A stretch of 28,307 nucleotides of DNA from contig CAKSFY010000017.1 of NCBI GenBank assembly GCA_934454035.1, positions 1 through 28,307 of the forward strand, in the 5' to 3' direction. The notes under the pieces were generated by a model. That model saw only the letters and a program-made list of their open reading frames with translations. It searched no databases and was not told the DNA's origin. The position numbers were made by a program, and so were the translations under genes. Origin of the DNA: an uncultured Clostridia bacterium. Lineage in GTDB: Bacteria > Bacillota > Clostridia > UBA1381. Every line of letters starts with the position of its first letter. Within the stretch, counting starts at the first letter, position 1. Positions 27,181 to 28,307 of the stretch are shown in pieces.

Positions 27181-28072
27181 ATTCTTCATTTTTCACCGCT
27201 TTAAATGTCCAATCTCCGCTTTGGTATATGATTTTGTTGAGACGGTCTTTGATTGTCGCGTTGTCTGACAACTTCGCTTTGCTTAAATTATCCCATTTTG
27301 TAAATGCAGAAGTTATCACTGTCGCACTGTCGCAAATGTACTCGACTGTCGCACTGCCGTAAATGAGCTTGACTGTCGCACTGCCGCAAATGAGCTTGAC
27401 TGTTGCATTGCCGCAAATGTACTCGACTGTCGCACTGCCGTAAATGAGCTTGACTGTCGCACTGTCGCAAATGTACTTGACTGTCGCACTGTCGCAAATG
27501 CGCTCGACTGTCGCATTGCCGTAAATGTTCTTGACTGTCGCACTGTCGCAAATGCGCTCGACTGTCGCACTGTCGCAAATGTCCTTGACTGCCGCATTGC
27601 CGCAAATGTACTTGACTGTCGCATTGCCGCAAATGTCCTTGACTGCCGCATTGCCGCAAATGTCCTTGACTGCCGCATTGCCGCAAATGCTCTCGACTGT
27701 TGCACTGCCGTAAATATCAACATTTTTACAATCTTTAATTCTATGCCCGTCACCGCCTGATATCCTCAGACCGTCAACCCCAATATGTATTCTGTTTTTC
27801 GCCCATGCCTTTACCGCGTCAATCATGCGCTGCTTGTCATATTCCTCAACATACCAATCGGGAAGAATATCCTGGTCTACATTGAAACACCATGTATCTA
27901 TATTGCTGAACTCATCACCGTTTTCCGGGTAGAGCTCCGCCCGAATGAACAACCGCTGCGCATTGGCTTTTGTGTCCTGTATCTTTAATTCCTCCAGCAT
28001 ATCCGTATGACTGTCATAGCCGGGAACGAATACCCTGTCTTTTAATATTATCGCTGATTTAAACCTACACAT
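27179..28072 (-). CDS. Nonapeptide-repeat (solenoid) phage protein
   Basis: A 297-residue protein in three parts. Residues 1-120 form an N-terminal domain with 'I-I-L-K-D-R-V-F-V-P-G-Y-D-S-H-T-D-M-L-E-E-L' and 'D-Q-D-I-L-P-D-W-Y', a family seen in Clostridia phages. Residues 121-246 are 14 tandem copies of a 9-residue unit, [CY]-[GD]-[NS]-A-[TA]-V-[KE]-x-I, plus part of a fifteenth. The C-terminus (248-297) has 'D-N-A-T-I-K-D' and 'I-I-Y-Q-S-G-D-W'. Two units make 18 residues, the length of one turn of a left-handed beta helix, so a solenoid with a cysteine ladder is plausible. AGAGGAG precedes the ATG. The function is unknown. Confidence 0.82.
   Translation of the reverse strand: MCRFKSAIILKDRVFVPGYDSHTDMLEELKIQDTKANAQRLFIRAELYPENGDEFSNIDTWCFNVDQDILPDWYVEEYDKQRMIDAVKAWAKNRIHIGVDGLRISGGDGHRIKDCKNVDIYGSATVESICGNAAVKDICGNAAVKDICGNATVKYICGNAAVKDICDSATVERICDSATVKNIYGNATVERICDSATVKYICDSATVKLIYGSATVEYICGNATVKLICGSATVKLIYGSATVEYICDSATVITSAFTKWDNLSKAKLSDNATIKDRLNKIIYQSGDWTFKAVKNEE
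27335..27712 (-). repeat. 27-bp in-frame tandem repeat, 14 copies
   Basis: Each 27-base unit codes for one nonapeptide of the solenoid protein; a partial fifteenth unit reaches about 27317. Copies differ mainly at codons 2-3 (GN, DS or GS) and 7-8 (KD, KY, KL, ER, EY), while the Ala and Val codons are nearly constant. Such arrays can gain or lose units by slippage or recombination. Confidence 0.85.
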
Positions 28073-28076
28073 GATT

Positions 28077-28307
28077 TTACTCCTCTTTCAAAATTTCAAT
28101 AGTCTGTCCTGCCCTCAGACTCGCTCCGATTCTGTTTTTCTCTTGCAGCAGATATATGTAGTCCCGAATATCGGAACTTGCCGGGGCGTACTGCTTTGAT
28201 ATGCTCCAGAGCGTTTCGCCCTCGCCGACCGTGTACGGCTCCCATTCGGCGGCAGGCTTTTTGCCATGTCCGCATAAGAGAACCGCCAACCCGACTATGC
28301 CGGCTAA
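28077..28307 (-). CDS. LysM-domain protein, 5' end outside the window
   Basis: The visible part is 76 residues. The frame stays open to the window edge, with a hydrophobic stretch LAGIVGLAVLLCGHG, so the true start and probably a signal anchor lie beyond. A LysM domain follows ('Y-T-V-G-E-G-E-T-L-W-S-I-S-K-Q-Y', then 'L-L-Q-E-K-N-R-I-G-A-S-L-R-A-G-Q-T-I-E-I-L'). A short membrane-anchored protein with one C-terminal LysM resembles YneA-type cell-division inhibitors controlled by LexA; a role in host division or in cell-wall binding is possible. It ends 4 bases before the repeat-protein start. Confidence 0.82.
   Translation of the reverse strand, partial: LAGIVGLAVLLCGHGKKPAAEWEPYTVGEGETLWSISKQYAPASSDIRDYIYLLQEKNRIGASLRAGQTIEILKEE

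Noticed and set aside
27317..27712. Regular 27-base repeats that look like a CRISPR array at first sight
   Set aside because: The units are directly tandem without spacers and keep one reading frame of a protein with flanking domains.
27288..27753. Two further long frames with repeats (Ser/Gln/His-rich) over the same interval
   Set aside because: They are frame-shifted readings of the tandem repeat and lack ribosome binding sites and flanking domains.
1..28307. tRNA, rRNA, integrase, insertion sequence and attachment sites
   Set aside because: I saw no cloverleaf-like sequence, transposase or recombinase motif, or terminal duplication in the window.

Overview
The window is part of the genome of a tailed, HK97-fold siphovirus or prophage infecting a low-GC Gram-positive host, most likely a gut Clostridia species (Oscillospiraceae or Lachnospiraceae type). 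The evidence is the base composition, strong AGGAGG-type ribosome binding sites, tight ATGA/TAATG gene overlaps, a complete head-tail gene order, and small-gene families (PcfJ/PcfK, DUF3102, YopX, ArpU) usual in Clostridia phages. No integrase, CI-type repressor, tRNA or rRNA gene is visible, so the lysogeny module, if there is one, lies outside. Family names come from reading the proteins, not from a search.

Nearly all genes are on the minus strand and read from right to left. From 28307 to 18790 lies the early/middle region: a LysM protein cut by the window edge, a nonapeptide-repeat protein, a PcfK/PcfJ pair, a DUF3102 coiled-coil protein, an HUH (rolling-circle type) replication initiator, a VRR-NUC nuclease, a row of small accessory genes (Cys-rich protein, frameshifted YopX, zinc-ribbon protein, membrane protein, coiled-coil proteins, ASCH protein) and an ArpU-like late regulator. 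A short plus-strand island follows (18293-18790): two hydrophobic micropeptide ORFs and a ribbon-helix-helix protein. From 18258 to 1 lies the late region: activator-type promoter, leader terminator, HNH nuclease, a possible cos region, small and large terminase, portal, ClpP-like protease, major capsid protein, four connector/completion proteins, major tail protein with an X2 Ig-like domain, tail chaperones G and GT made by a -1 frameshift, tape measure, distal tail protein, Gp37-like tail protein, two baseplate/fibre proteins, a small protein, holin and the first codons of an endolysin.

The most striking content is non-coding. Two compact loci look like type I toxin-antitoxin systems. Locus A (8370-8742) encodes a 24-residue hydrophobic, lysine-ended peptide with a near-perfect Shine-Dalgarno site, its own promoter and terminator, and a convergent consensus promoter for an antisense RNA. 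Locus B (18293-18507) has a 34-residue amphipathic peptide between two convergent promoters that both match TTGACA-17-TATAAT exactly, with an 8-base direct repeat that would let the antisense RNA pair with the peptide's ribosome binding site. Two further plus-strand small-RNA units with promoter and terminator sit in the gap before the HUH Rep gene (23420-23525) and in the gap between the repeat protein and PcfK (27094-27180).

Locus A and a KilA-type antirepressor form a cassette with its own promoters, inserted between tail chaperone and tape measure genes that are normally adjacent. The late region is interrupted by four minus-strand intrinsic terminators, which suggests antitermination or tolerated read-through in late expression.
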